From: a virus
DNA length: 22,734 bases
Virus record (IMG/VR): IMGVR_UViG_3300017706_000001
Location: 1-22,734 of that record
Strand: one strand, 5' to 3'
Part shown: positions 5,073-15,000 of the stretch, piece by piece
Layout of the letters: the number at the start of each line of letters is the position of its first letter
Numbering within the stretch: position 1 is the first letter of the stretch
Notes under the pieces: generated by a model
Database searches by the model: none
What the model was told of the DNA's origin: nothing
The model's input: only the letters and a program-made list of their open reading frames with translations
Position numbers and translations under genes: made by a program

Positions 5073-8000
5073 TTAATCCTAATTCCTCCATCTGTGCTGA
5101 GTAAGGTTGTCCTGTAAAAGGGTCTACTCTATTAGCTGGATTTTCTTTTGTAAATGGTACATCGTCTTTACCTTCTACTAGTCCACCTTTAGATTCTTGT
5201 TGTCTTAAAAAATCTTTCGGACTTTCTATAAGCTCAATAGCTTCTTGTTCTTTAACATTTAAATTTTCTAATTCTAATAAAGGTAGACTTGAAAGTTTAG
5301 TATATAAATTATTATATTGTCTTTTAAAATTACCGTAATTTATATCTACAAAATTACTAGCATTATAAATATTTTTTAAATTCAATTCAGTCAATCTTAT
5401 AGGTTGAAAATAATTATCTCCAGCAACCATGTTATTTATTTCTTGTGTATTTAATCCTGCAGAAGTTAAATTTCTTTTAGCTATACTTTTTATTTCAGAC
5501 CTTGGTAAGTTTAAAACTTTTGCAGCTTCTATAGCTTGATGCATGTTTACATAGTTTCTATAGTAAGCATTATTAGCTTCTAAATAATTAATTAATAAAT
5601 CTTCTGTCGTATTTGCTTGTCTAACATTTAATAATCGTTTAGATTCTTCTTGTTGTTTATCAAAATCTCTTATTTTAAAATACAAACTTGTAGCTAATTT
5701 ATCTTTTGTAACATTATAAAATTTTTGTCCAGTAAATTTAGAAGCAAGTTCTTGTCCATAGTCTAGTTCACCTTCTTTTAATTTTTCTGCTTTTTCACCC
5801 CAAGTATAATCAGCTCCTTCTCTAATAAATCTAGGAACTAAAACCTCTCCAACATACTTTGCTTTTGCAAGTGCATTATTTATTTTACTATTTTGAGGAT
5901 TATATCCTTCTATAAAATTACCATTTTCATCTTTACCATCAAAAACCCCTATAACTCTAGCAGTAAATAAAGGTTGGTCAGTAAAAGGTTCTAAAAATGT
6001 TTTAAGAGATTGTTCTAAACCATTAGCGTACCTATTTCCAATAGTTGTTAAAGGTGTTTTAGGGTCAAATATTTCATTAGTAAAAGCTTTTATAGTGTTT
6101 ATAACCGGAGCATCTGGGTCTGAAAATGTTAAATCAACATACATTATGTTACCAAATTTATCTCTTTTAAAAGCTAATGTTCCATTTTTTGACCAAGGTG
6201 GTAAGGCTAAATCTCTAATAGCTTTCTCTTCTTCATCACTAACTCCATATGCATTTTTAGTATAGGTGTTTAAACCCTCTGCTCCCATGTATCCTATAGC
6301 TGTTTTAGCTGCTAGTCTTTCATATCCTCTTTCCATTAATACAGGATTATCAGAATGTATTTCTTCAAATCCTTGTTTTAAAGTATGATAATTATTTCTC
6401 CATCTTTCAGCAAAGAATGAATAAAAGTTACCAAAAACAGGAACAGCTCTTAATTCTCTAGCACCTAAAGGAACTAAATCATAAGTAGGAAAAGTATTTC
6501 TAATTATTGTAGCTGCATCTTTTTCTAACTCTTGTAAAGTTTTATTAGGAAAAGCTTGTTGCAAAGTTTTTAATTCTTTTTGAAAGGCTGCTATCCTCCA
6601 TAAATCATCTTCAGCTACATAAGTTTTATTAAAAGCTTTATTTACTTGACTAACTGCTTTTTTACCTGTACCTACTAGTGCATTACTTGAAAATTTATCA
6701 TCTAATTTATTAACCCAGTTAGGCTCTGAGTATTCATTAATTAATTTTTTAAATTCATTAACTCTTACATTTTGATTTACAAGTCCTAATTCTTGATATC
6801 TAGCATATAAATCAGTTAAAGCTTCATCTTTACTTTTAGTTGTAGTGTATAGTTCGTTTTTTAAAGTTTTAAAAGCGTTTCTAGTTTCTGCATCAAAAGG
6901 ATTCATACCGTTAGAAGCCATTATAACTCCTCCACCTATAGTGTTACGAGCATGAGTAGTTAAACTATAAACAGTTGCAAAGGCTTGTCCAAAACCTTTA
7001 GCACCTAATATAGTATTCATCATAGGTATATTTCTAATACTATCTATCCAACTTCCTTGAGTCTTATCAAAAAACTTTGCAATTTGCGGAGTTGTTTTAA
7101 CACCGTTTAAATTAGCAAATCTGTCTCCTTTTATAGTAGCTGAAGTTCTAGCTTGAGTAACTGGTACTTTAGCAGTATCATCAAAAAACCATTTACCTTT
7201 ACCACTTTCATATAAGTCATCATACATTTTTGTATCAGTTATATAATGGCTTAAAGTTTCTAAAGTTGTAAAAATAGATTTAGTTGTATCTTTTATTTTT
7301 CTTTCACCAAATAATTTTCTAAAAGGTTCATCAATATTTTTCCTAGTAGAAAAAAGAATATCTGCTTTAGTAACACCAAACACTTGGTCTAAGTGAGTAT
7401 CTATATTTTTACCGTCTTTTAAAATGTCATCAATAATATTTCTAGCTTCTATAACTCTTTCATCTAAATCTAGCCTTCTTCCTTGACCAAAAATATCTTG
7501 CTGAACAGGCTGTTTTAATTTACCTGCTAATGCTTGTACAGCATCTTCTATAACATCAGCACTGGGTTTATAGTTAGGATTTTCAAACATCTCATAACTT
7601 TTTCTAATGTACTTACCCATATTAAGACGTATAACATTTTGAATTTCTTTAGGCACGTGTTTAGATTCAAGCATCATTTCACTTAAATCATCAATAGTGT
7701 CTCTCGCTTCTTCTGCAATATCTTTTAAATCTTCAGGAAGTTTACTTAATTTAATTTTACCTGTCATAAAATCATTTAACATTAAATCTAATTTTTCTTT
7801 AGAAATATTTTGTTCTTTAGAAATGTTTTTCATTTTAAAAATTAAATTATCAAATAAGTTATTAGCTTTTAATGACCAAGCAACTTTAGCATTTTCAGAA
7901 TCTTTTAATATTGAATGCATTTCTGCACTGTAATATCCTCTAGTTGTAAAAAATCTTCTTCTAATATTTCCTAATTTATTTGTAATTGTAGTAGCACCTT

Positions 8001-9180
8001 TTTTTATAAGACTATCTGTAGCATATTGATTAGCTTCTACAAACACATCATCTTCTATAGAGTCTGTAATTTTTCTAGGTAAAAAAGGTTCAGCTTTTTC
8101 TTTAATAGGTTTAATTATTTTTTTAAATTGCTCTACAGCTTTAGGATTTTGTTTTATAGTTTGAAGAAGATTACTTAATTTTTCTTTTGAAAACTTTGCA
8201 CCTTGTACAAATGTACCTATTAGTCCTGTAAAAACTGCACCGTCTAATAATAAAGTTAATCTTCTTTGAGCAACACTACTATCTTCATCAGCATCTAAAT
8301 AATTTAAAAATTCTCCTACAAAATTATCATCATATCCTGAAGTTTTTAATTGGTCGTTTAAGTATCCAGCTACTATAAACATTTCTGGATTATCTGCAAA
8401 TACAACTTGAGATGAAAGTTCAGCACTTGCTAAATTTTTACCTAAATTAATTTTTTTATTACGTAATGTTTTCTTTACATCTAATTCTTTAGTTCCTTTT
8501 TTGAGAACAACATCGTCTACATTAGAACCCATTCCTTTTCTAAACTTACTCATTCCATAAACAAAAGGAACAACGTCTACAGCTAACTTACCTACAATAC
8601 CTTCCGGCTTTTGTATAGTTTCTCCATCGTAAATATCTTCTCCTACTACAGGTTTTATAACAGATGTTACTCCTTTTTGAACTAATTCCTCTCTTTCTTT
8701 CTGAAGATTGTTTTTTAATTCATCATAAGAAATATCTTTTTTTTCAGATAACTTTTCAAGAACTTCTGACTGTCCAAAAGTATCAAACAAATTAGTTAAG
8801 TCCATTCCAAAGTTTATAGTTCCTTTAGTAATATTGTCTGCAATTCCTCCTAAAGTACGTCTATAATTTTTAAAAGGTGCTACCTTATTAAAATCTTCTT
8901 TAGTCATTTTGAATTTACGCTTATATTCATCTTGACCATAATCAATTATAGGCTTTGTGTAATTTTTTAAAGGGTCTTCTTTTTTAGGAGTTTCAACCAT
9001 AGAAAGTATTTCTTTATTTAAAGGTTGTTCAGATTTTTCTGTAGCATACGCAACAAATTCTGCAAAGCCATAGTTTTTTTTGTAAGCATCATAAGAATTG
9101 TAAAGCTTACGAAGTTCTTCTAAATCATTTTTAGAAGTTATATCTTGTTTAGATTTATAAATCTCAAATAATGAAGGCAT
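5053..9180 (-). CDS. Very large internal virion/DNA-ejection-type protein
   Basis: At 1375 residues this is the largest product in the window. It is mostly helical, Lys-, Asn- and Leu-rich, without signal peptide. Hydrophobic patches lie near 195-210 (VDVVPFVYGM) and 308-325 (LLLDGAVFTGLIGTFVQG), and a Gly/Ala-rich segment near 725-760 (GAKGFGQAFATVYSL, GGGVIMASNGMNPF). A more conserved-looking block at about 875-945 contains 'DDLWRIAAFQKEL' and 'VPVFGNFYSFFAERWRNN'. No lytic transglycosylase motif is obvious. The place, last before lysozyme and after three other putative core proteins, corresponds to T7 gp16, the 1318-residue ejection protein. The similarity is in size and order, not in sequence that I can see. 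An in-frame TAA precedes the ATG directly, which fixes the start. Confidence 0.75.
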   Translation of the reverse strand: MPSLFEIYKSKQDITSKNDLEELRKLYNSYDAYKKNYGFAEFVAYATEKSEQPLNKEILSMVETPKKEDPLKNYTKPIIDYGQDEYKRKFKMTKEDFNKVAPFKNYRRTLGGIADNITKGTINFGMDLTNLFDTFGQSEVLEKLSEKKDISYDELKNNLQKEREELVQKGVTSVIKPVVGEDIYDGETIQKPEGIVGKLAVDVVPFVYGMSKFRKGMGSNVDDVVLKKGTKELDVKKTLRNKKINLGKNLASAELSSQVVFADNPEMFIVAGYLNDQLKTSGYDDNFVGEFLNYLDADEDSSVAQRRLTLLLDGAVFTGLIGTFVQGAKFSKEKLSNLLQTIKQNPKAVEQFKKIIKPIKEKAEPFLPRKITDSIEDDVFVEANQYATDSLIKKGATTITNKLGNIRRRFFTTRGYYSAEMHSILKDSENAKVAWSLKANNLFDNLIFKMKNISKEQNISKEKLDLMLNDFMTGKIKLSKLPEDLKDIAEEARDTIDDLSEMMLESKHVPKEIQNVIRLNMGKYIRKSYEMFENPNYKPSADVIEDAVQALAGKLKQPVQQDIFGQGRRLDLDERVIEARNIIDDILKDGKNIDTHLDQVFGVTKADILFSTRKNIDEPFRKLFGERKIKDTTKSIFTTLETLSHYITDTKMYDDLYESGKGKWFFDDTAKVPVTQARTSATIKGDRFANLNGVKTTPQIAKFFDKTQGSWIDSIRNIPMMNTILGAKGFGQAFATVYSLTTHARNTIGGGVIMASNGMNPFDAETRNAFKTLKNELYTTTKSKDEALTDLYARYQELGLVNQNVRVNEFKKLINEYSEPNWVNKLDDKFSSNALVGTGKKAVSQVNKAFNKTYVAEDDLWRIAAFQKELKTLQQAFPNKTLQELEKDAATIIRNTFPTYDLVPLGARELRAVPVFGNFYSFFAERWRNNYHTLKQGFEEIHSDNPVLMERGYERLAAKTAIGYMGAEGLNTYTKNAYGVSDEEEKAIRDLALPPWSKNGTLAFKRDKFGNIMYVDLTFSDPDAPVINTIKAFTNEIFDPKTPLTTIGNRYANGLEQSLKTFLEPFTDQPLFTARVIGVFDGKDENGNFIEGYNPQNSKINNALAKAKYVGEVLVPRFIREGADYTWGEKAEKLKEGELDYGQELASKFTGQKFYNVTKDKLATSLYFKIRDFDKQQEESKRLLNVRQANTTEDLLINYLEANNAYYRNYVNMHQAIEAAKVLNLPRSEIKSIAKRNLTSAGLNTQEINNMVAGDNYFQPIRLTELNLKNIYNASNFVDINYGNFKRQYNNLYTKLSSLPLLELENLNVKEQEAIELIESPKDFLRQQESKGGLVEGKDDVPFTKENPANRVDPFTGQPYSAQMEELGLNVFQEK

Positions 9181-9193
9181 TTAATATTCTCAT

Positions 9194-10717
9194 TTACAAA
9201 GGAAGATTATCTAAATTTATATTTGATATAGCTTTTGTTGAAAATAAGTTAGCTAAATTAAATTCATTTTGTACATATTGTTGTTCTTGTAAACTTTTAA
9301 TTATACCAAGCTCTCTATCATTTAAATTATTATTTTTATTAAAATTATCTAAACTATCAAATTCTATATAAGTATTATATATATTAGGATTATTTTGTTC
9401 TAAATATATTAATTTTTCTTCACTTAATTCTGTTTCCTTTATAGCATTTAGTACGGTAGGATTTTCAGAAGATATTCCATCATAAACTTTATACATTCTA
9501 CCTTTTATAATATCTGCTTTTACTTCATTAAGATTTATAGCTCCAGTTGCTTTTCTTATATCTTCAGATAAAACATCTTGAATAAATTCTGCTCTTTCTT
9601 TATCAGTTATTCCTTGATTAGAAGCAATATTATATAATTGATTAGCTCTATAAACTGCATCTGCACTTAAATCTTCTATATCTAAAGCAGTTCTTTTAGC
9701 TTTATCTAAACCCATTTGCCACTGTTGTAGTTCATTTTCATTTGTAGGTTTAGGATTAACAGCAGTATATTTAGCTTCTGCTGCTTTTAAATCAGCTAAG
9801 TTTTGTCTAGAATTAAATCCTTCTTCTATAGCAGCTATAGCATCTACTGCAGACTCATATGTTTTACCACCTTCTATCCACTCTGCCCTAACTTCTTGTC
9901 TTAGTCTTCCAGCATCTAATCCAGTATCTCCTAAAGAAGTATTTGCCATTAATGAAGTTAAATCTTCTTTGTTAATTTTTAAACCAAGTAACTGACTTTC
10001 AGGAACTTGTTGAGATTTTATTTGTTTTATATCTGCTTGTGTAAAACCTTGTATTCTTTCTTGATTAAGATTTCTAGCTTTTTGAAGCTCTTCAACTTTT
10101 TTATTTAATGCTTCATCTTTATTACCAATACCTATTTTACTAAACATATTATGAACTAAGCTTACATTTTTAGGATTCATTATTTTTTCTTTTTGAGCCT
10201 TATAATAATCCATGTAAGGTTTTGTAAATTCTTCTTTTACTTCTATGCCTTTATTAACTCCTTGATATCTTTGCATAAATTCATCTTCATATTGTTTAGC
10301 TTGATTATTCATCCAATCATTTTTATATTTAGCAATAGCACCACTGGACATATTAACTATTTCTTTGTTTTCAAGATGAGCATTTTTAAAATTTTCTTCA
10401 AGTTTAGTTTTATAAACATTAAACGCACCATCATTTTGAATTTTATCGTATTCAGTTTGTAATCCTGTTCTTGTTTCCCACTGCTTGTTAAGCTTTGCAA
10501 GTTCTAAAGTTTTTTGTTCTTCTAATTCTTGTAGGTTTTTCATAACTTTAGACTTCATATTAGCTTCTTTAGCATTAAAAAATAACGTAGCCAACAAAAC
10601 ATTTCTAGCTCTACTATCTTTTTTTCTACCGCCAGATAAGTAAGCTCCTGCTATATCTCCCCAACTTGCACCTGAACTTCTACCTAATAAACTTGTATAA
10701 TCTTTATCGTCTGCCAT
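9194..10717 (-). CDS. Helical internal virion protein (putative)
   Basis: A 507-residue protein, highly charged and almost wholly helical in appearance. A Gly/Ser N-terminus (MADDKDYTSLLGRSSGASWG, then LSGGRKKDSRARN) is followed by a short hydrophobic segment (about 41-50, VLLATLFFNA) and then long coiled-coil-like stretches ('ELEEQKTLELAKLNKQWETR', 'KKVEELQKARNLNQERIQG', 'LADLKAAEAKYTA'). No enzymatic motif recognised. Between putative structural proteins and the 1375-residue protein, it takes the place of a T7 gp15-like core protein. This is inference from synteny. It ends 13 nt before the next gene. Confidence 0.7.
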   Translation of the reverse strand: MADDKDYTSLLGRSSGASWGDIAGAYLSGGRKKDSRARNVLLATLFFNAKEANMKSKVMKNLQELEEQKTLELAKLNKQWETRTGLQTEYDKIQNDGAFNVYKTKLEENFKNAHLENKEIVNMSSGAIAKYKNDWMNNQAKQYEDEFMQRYQGVNKGIEVKEEFTKPYMDYYKAQKEKIMNPKNVSLVHNMFSKIGIGNKDEALNKKVEELQKARNLNQERIQGFTQADIKQIKSQQVPESQLLGLKINKEDLTSLMANTSLGDTGLDAGRLRQEVRAEWIEGGKTYESAVDAIAAIEEGFNSRQNLADLKAAEAKYTAVNPKPTNENELQQWQMGLDKAKRTALDIEDLSADAVYRANQLYNIASNQGITDKERAEFIQDVLSEDIRKATGAINLNEVKADIIKGRMYKVYDGISSENPTVLNAIKETELSEEKLIYLEQNNPNIYNTYIEFDSLDNFNKNNNLNDRELGIIKSLQEQQYVQNEFNLANLFSTKAISNINLDNLPL

Positions 10718-10718
10718 T

Positions 10719-11318
10719 TTATTCCTCTCTACCTAATAGATTTTTTGATTGTGTTTCTTCTTCAACTCTTTGTAATAAGCTAGGAGCTAATTTTGTTTCT
10801 TCTATTACTTCTCTAACATCTTGTGGTACTGACTGTGGACTTACTCTACTAGCAGCTATTTGTTTCATTTTATCTAATTCGTTTATACCGCCTTGTAATG
10901 TTTCTACAGCTTTGTCTCCAGACATTTCTACAGGAGTTTCATCATCTCCAGCTTCTAATGAATAAGGTATGTCTGCTTTTTCTGCAAGAGCCATAATCAT
11001 AAACATAGTTGGCTCCATTAATAGTAACATTAAATCAGGACTCCATTTACCTTCTAAAAATCCAGAGTATAAAGTAATAGAAGCAATATCTATAACTCCA
11101 ACACCATTACTAAGCGATAGTAAAAGATTTGTAGTAGTTTCTGGAACTGTTAAAGTTTCAAAAACATATAACATAGCTTCTTTAGGATTAGTATACTCTG
11201 AAGGCTTTTCCCAGTTGTAAGGTTGGTCTGGTGCATTAGTAAGACTTTGACCCGGTATAGGTCTGCCTTTTTCTAAACTGCCTTGTATAAAGTTAATTGC
11301 TTTTTCTGAAACTGCCAT
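10719..11318 (-). CDS. Hypothetical virion-associated protein
   Basis: A 199-residue protein. Its central part (about 46-130) is hydrophobic: 'EAMLYVFETLTVPETTTNLL', 'GVGVIDIASITLYSGFLEG' and 'LMLLLMEPTMFMIMALAEKA'. Hydrophilic ends flank it, the C-terminal one helical with 'DVREVIEETKLAPSLLQRVE'. One base separates it from the next gene. I do not recognise the family. Its position within a run of ejection-type proteins and its amphipathic core suggest a membrane-interacting virion component, which is inference. Confidence 0.65.
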   Translation of the reverse strand: MAVSEKAINFIQGSLEKGRPIPGQSLTNAPDQPYNWEKPSEYTNPKEAMLYVFETLTVPETTTNLLLSLSNGVGVIDIASITLYSGFLEGKWSPDLMLLLMEPTMFMIMALAEKADIPYSLEAGDDETPVEMSGDKAVETLQGGINELDKMKQIAASRVSPQSVPQDVREVIEETKLAPSLLQRVEEETQSKNLLGREE

Positions 11319-11322
11319 AATA

Positions 11323-12027
11323 TTATCCCATTTGTCCCATTAAATATTGTGGTGAAAGTGTACCATAAAATAAAGACTGATTAAGCTGATTAAAGTTTGT
11401 AGCTTGAAAATTTGGTATTTGATTTCTAACTTCTTGAACATATGAAGCTTGTGGAGCTTCAAAAGAACCTACTTGTGGCATTACACCAAATCCTGCAGTT
11501 TGTTCTTCTGGTTCTCCTTCTAATGCTCCCATAACATACTGCTGACCTACAGACTTAGTAACATCAGCAGCAAACTCTCCAACAGAAGAAACATCAGGCA
11601 ATAAAAAGTCTTTTGTTTCTACTCCTACTTTAGCTATTTTTTGACCTAAATCTAATTGAGAAAAAGGAATATCTGTAAGTGTTCCAGATGTTGTTTTTGC
11701 AATTTCAATACCTGCTTTTGCTGATTCAGCAGCACCTGCAAGAGCTTGACTTTTAAAAGTTTCTGTTCCTCCTGCTACTGCAGTATCTGCTACAGTGTTT
11801 CCAGCTACTTCAACTGCAGAAGTAATATCTCCTTTAGCAAAAGGATTTATTTTATTTAAATTTGTTTTAAGTCCCTTAAACCAATTTGTTTTCCCAAATA
11901 AAGCATTAGCTCCACCCCAGAACATCATAGCTAATCCTATGCCTCCTAAGATTTTACCAAACTTTCCACCTAAAAGTTTTTTTACTTTCTTTTTAATTTT
12001 TTTACCTATTTTTCTTAAAAATCCCAT
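11323..12027 (-). CDS. Virion protein with cationic amphipathic N-terminus
   Basis: This 234-residue protein opens with an extremely basic stretch, MGFLRKIGKKIKKKVKKLLG (1-20), followed by a Gly-rich hydrophobic helix (about 25-44, KILGGIGLAMMFWGGANALF). This resembles membrane-active peptides. The middle (about 65-130) is Ala/Thr-rich and low in complexity; the C-terminus is Gln/Asn-rich (VRNQIPNFQATNFNQLNQSL) and ends YLMGQMG. No catalytic motif is visible. It lies between the 1105-residue repeat protein and the 199-residue protein, so a role in the virion core or in membrane penetration during DNA entry is plausible but inferred. Confidence 0.7.
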   Translation of the reverse strand: MGFLRKIGKKIKKKVKKLLGGKFGKILGGIGLAMMFWGGANALFGKTNWFKGLKTNLNKINPFAKGDITSAVEVAGNTVADTAVAGGTETFKSQALAGAAESAKAGIEIAKTTSGTLTDIPFSQLDLGQKIAKVGVETKDFLLPDVSSVGEFAADVTKSVGQQYVMGALEGEPEEQTAGFGVMPQVGSFEAPQASYVQEVRNQIPNFQATNFNQLNQSLFYGTLSPQYLMGQMG

Positions 12028-12041
12028 ATTAATTTCCTATT

Positions 12042-15000
12042 TTATAATCCGCTTCTATATGAACTACCTATTGTTGTTAATAATCCATTTAAGTAGTCAT
12101 CGTATTTCTGACCCGGTTCTCCTTCGTTAGCAATAGCTGTAGCAATAATTTGAGCTTTTCTATTTTCTTCATTTTCATAAGCTCTAAAATCAAAATCAGC
12201 TTGGTCTCTTAATTCTTGCCAAAGAAACGATAAATTCTGTGAACTAAAGTTAAAAGCGTTCATAGAATTTTGCATATTAATTTGATTCTGTGCAGCAGTA
12301 TTAACTGTATTAGCTTGTCTTCGCCACTGTACGTTTGAAGCTTCAACAGCAGCAGCATTCTGTGCGTTCCATTGATTCCTTGCAAAATCTTGTTGACTAT
12401 TAAATTGGTCTACTTGAGTTGTAAGCTGTGCATTAAATTTTTCAATGTCAGCATCTCTACCAGCTCTTCTAGCTTCAGCAGCATTCTCTTGAGTAGCATT
12501 AAACTGACTCATTGCATTAGACTGTGAAGCATTGTATTGACTCATCTGTGCATTAAGACTAGCCATAAACTGATTAGTTTGATTTTCAGATGTTGCATTA
12601 AATTGAGCTGCAGCATTTTGAAAAGACTGATTGCTTAACAATCTTTGTTGATTTTGTTGAGCTTCTAAAATATTAGCTTGTTGTTGATTACTAAGATTAG
12701 CCATATCTACTTGTAAAAAAGCTTGTGCATTTTGTGCAGATAGTTTAGTTCTAGCATCTAAGTTTGCTAAATCCATTGAAGCTAATCTAGTAGCATCTTG
12801 CATAATAGCTTGTTGGTCAGCATTAAAATTACTAAGAGTAGCTGTTTGCATAAACTTACTATCAGCTAAAGCTTTCTGTTGGTCAAAACTAAACTGAGCC
12901 ATATCAAGATTCGCATTAATCTGAGCATTGGTCATTCCAGTTTGTTGCTCATTTGAAAGCTCTGCAAGTCCTAACTGTTGTGCTAACTGTGCATTTGTTT
13001 GAGCAGCAGCCATACGTTTATTAAGATTTGCTAACTCTATCTGATTTTCTGCAGACATGCTTTCGCTATCTGCTTGGTTTCTAGATGTTAAGTTTGCTAA
13101 TGCTATCTTTTCTTCAGCACCTAACTTAGCCATTTCTGCTCTTTGTCTTAGTTCAGCATTTTGAGATAAAACAGAAGCAGTAGTTGCTAACTCTTGTAAT
13201 CTAAATCTATTGGCTTCTGTAAAGTTTGCACTATCTGCAGCAGCTCTTTCTTGCAAGTTTGCAAGTTCCATTTGGTTCTCAGCAGACATATTTGCTAAGT
13301 CCATTTGTTGTGCTAAATTAACATTAGTCTTTTTAAAGTCTACAAGAACATTAAGATTTGCTAATCTCATTTGTTGTTCATTAGACATTGACTCTCTAGC
13401 AGCAGCATTTAACTCTGATAGATTAGTTAATTCAACTCTAAGTCTAGCATCAAGATTAACTTTTTCCATGTCTTGTTCAAGCTCTGCTTGTCGCATAGTC
13501 CTATTAACTTTAGCTTGATACTCTGTTAATCTTCCTTGTTGTTCAGCAGACATGTTTTCTCTTGAAGCTTGATTAAGCTGTTCAAGATTTGCAAGGTCCA
13601 TTTTAGCACCAACATCTAAATTAGCTAAAGCAGCTTGTTGTCTTTGTGAAGACTCTTGTGAAGCTCTTTGTTGAGCATTTTGAATGTTAGTCATTCTAAC
13701 TTGTTGCTCTTGTTGAGCTGTAGTTAGAACTGCTTGTTGTTCAAACTCACCCTGCTTTAATACAACTTGTTGTGCCATTTGTGCAGTTTGTGAAGCTGCT
13801 GTTTGTTGGTTAGCAAGATTAGTCATTCTTTGTTGCATTACTTGACTAGCTTGTTGTAAGTTTGCTTGTTGTTCGTTACTTAAGTTTTGAGTTGCTCTAG
13901 CTTGTAAAGCTGTAGCATTGCTCTGTGCAATTGGTAAAGCACTTTGAATAATAGCATTAAATAAAGCATCTCTTCCAACTGTAGAAGCATTTAAACCTCT
14001 TTGAGCCATCATTTGATTAACTGCATCTACAGCAGGTCTAGCCCATACAGGTGTTTTATTATCTTCAATACCTGCAAGTAAGTTTTCCATCTGTGTAGAT
14101 ACTAAAGCTTCTTTTGGAAGTGCTGCTACTGCTGCTATAACATTAACAGGTTCAGTATCTATTTTAGCTTCTACTTCTGCAGGATTTTCTATAACTGCTG
14201 CTGTTACTTCTGGAGGTAGTTCACCAACGACAGCTAACATATCTGCTGCTGCAGTTGTACGAGCTGTTCCAGTTACTGCCTGTCTTGATGCAGCTTGAAA
14301 AGTTGGTATACCACCTATCTGAGCAGCATCACCTTTAGCAACTCCATCAGAAGTTATACCAGCTCTAGTAGCTGCGTCTTCACTTGGAGCTGTTCCTAAT
14401 TCTTGTGCTATTTTTGTATTAGCTTCTGCAACTTGTGCAGTTCTTTGTTTAGCTAATTCATATTGAGGTATATTATTTAAGTCTACTCCCTCACCTGTAA
14501 CATTAGCTAATACATCTGTTTTTTCTTTTTCAGATATAGTTTGTGCAATTCTTGTAGTAACTTCAGCTTCATCTACAGGAGCAACTTCAACTGCTTCTTT
14601 AGGAGCAATGTAAGGAACTGTAGAAATAGGTCTAAGACTACCTTTAACTTCTGGTGTTAAAGCTTTTTCTATTTCTTGTCTAGCTATTTCAGCAGCTTGT
14701 GTTGGGTCACGTTCTGCAATTTCTTGAACTTTTGCTGTTATTCTATTTTTTAATTCTGGAGTAAACTTTTGTATAGCTGCTTGTACGTCTGCTGGTTGAG
14801 TTTTTACAATAGCACTAAAAGTAGCTGCTTCTATTTGTTTATCTACAACACCTTCTTTAATATCTTTTTTAGCTACTGTACTTACATCTTCTGGAGTTAC
14901 AGCTTCTGCTTCTTTAACTTTAGCTTTTGTAGGTTTTGCCATTGTTGTAACTTCTTGAGGAATTTCTTCAGTTACTTTTTCAGCTTCTGGAATTATAGCT

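Noticed and set aside
12640-13880. CRISPR-like array suggested by repeated short words
   Set aside because: The repeats are degenerate, coding and without spacers of uniform length; they match amino-acid repeats.
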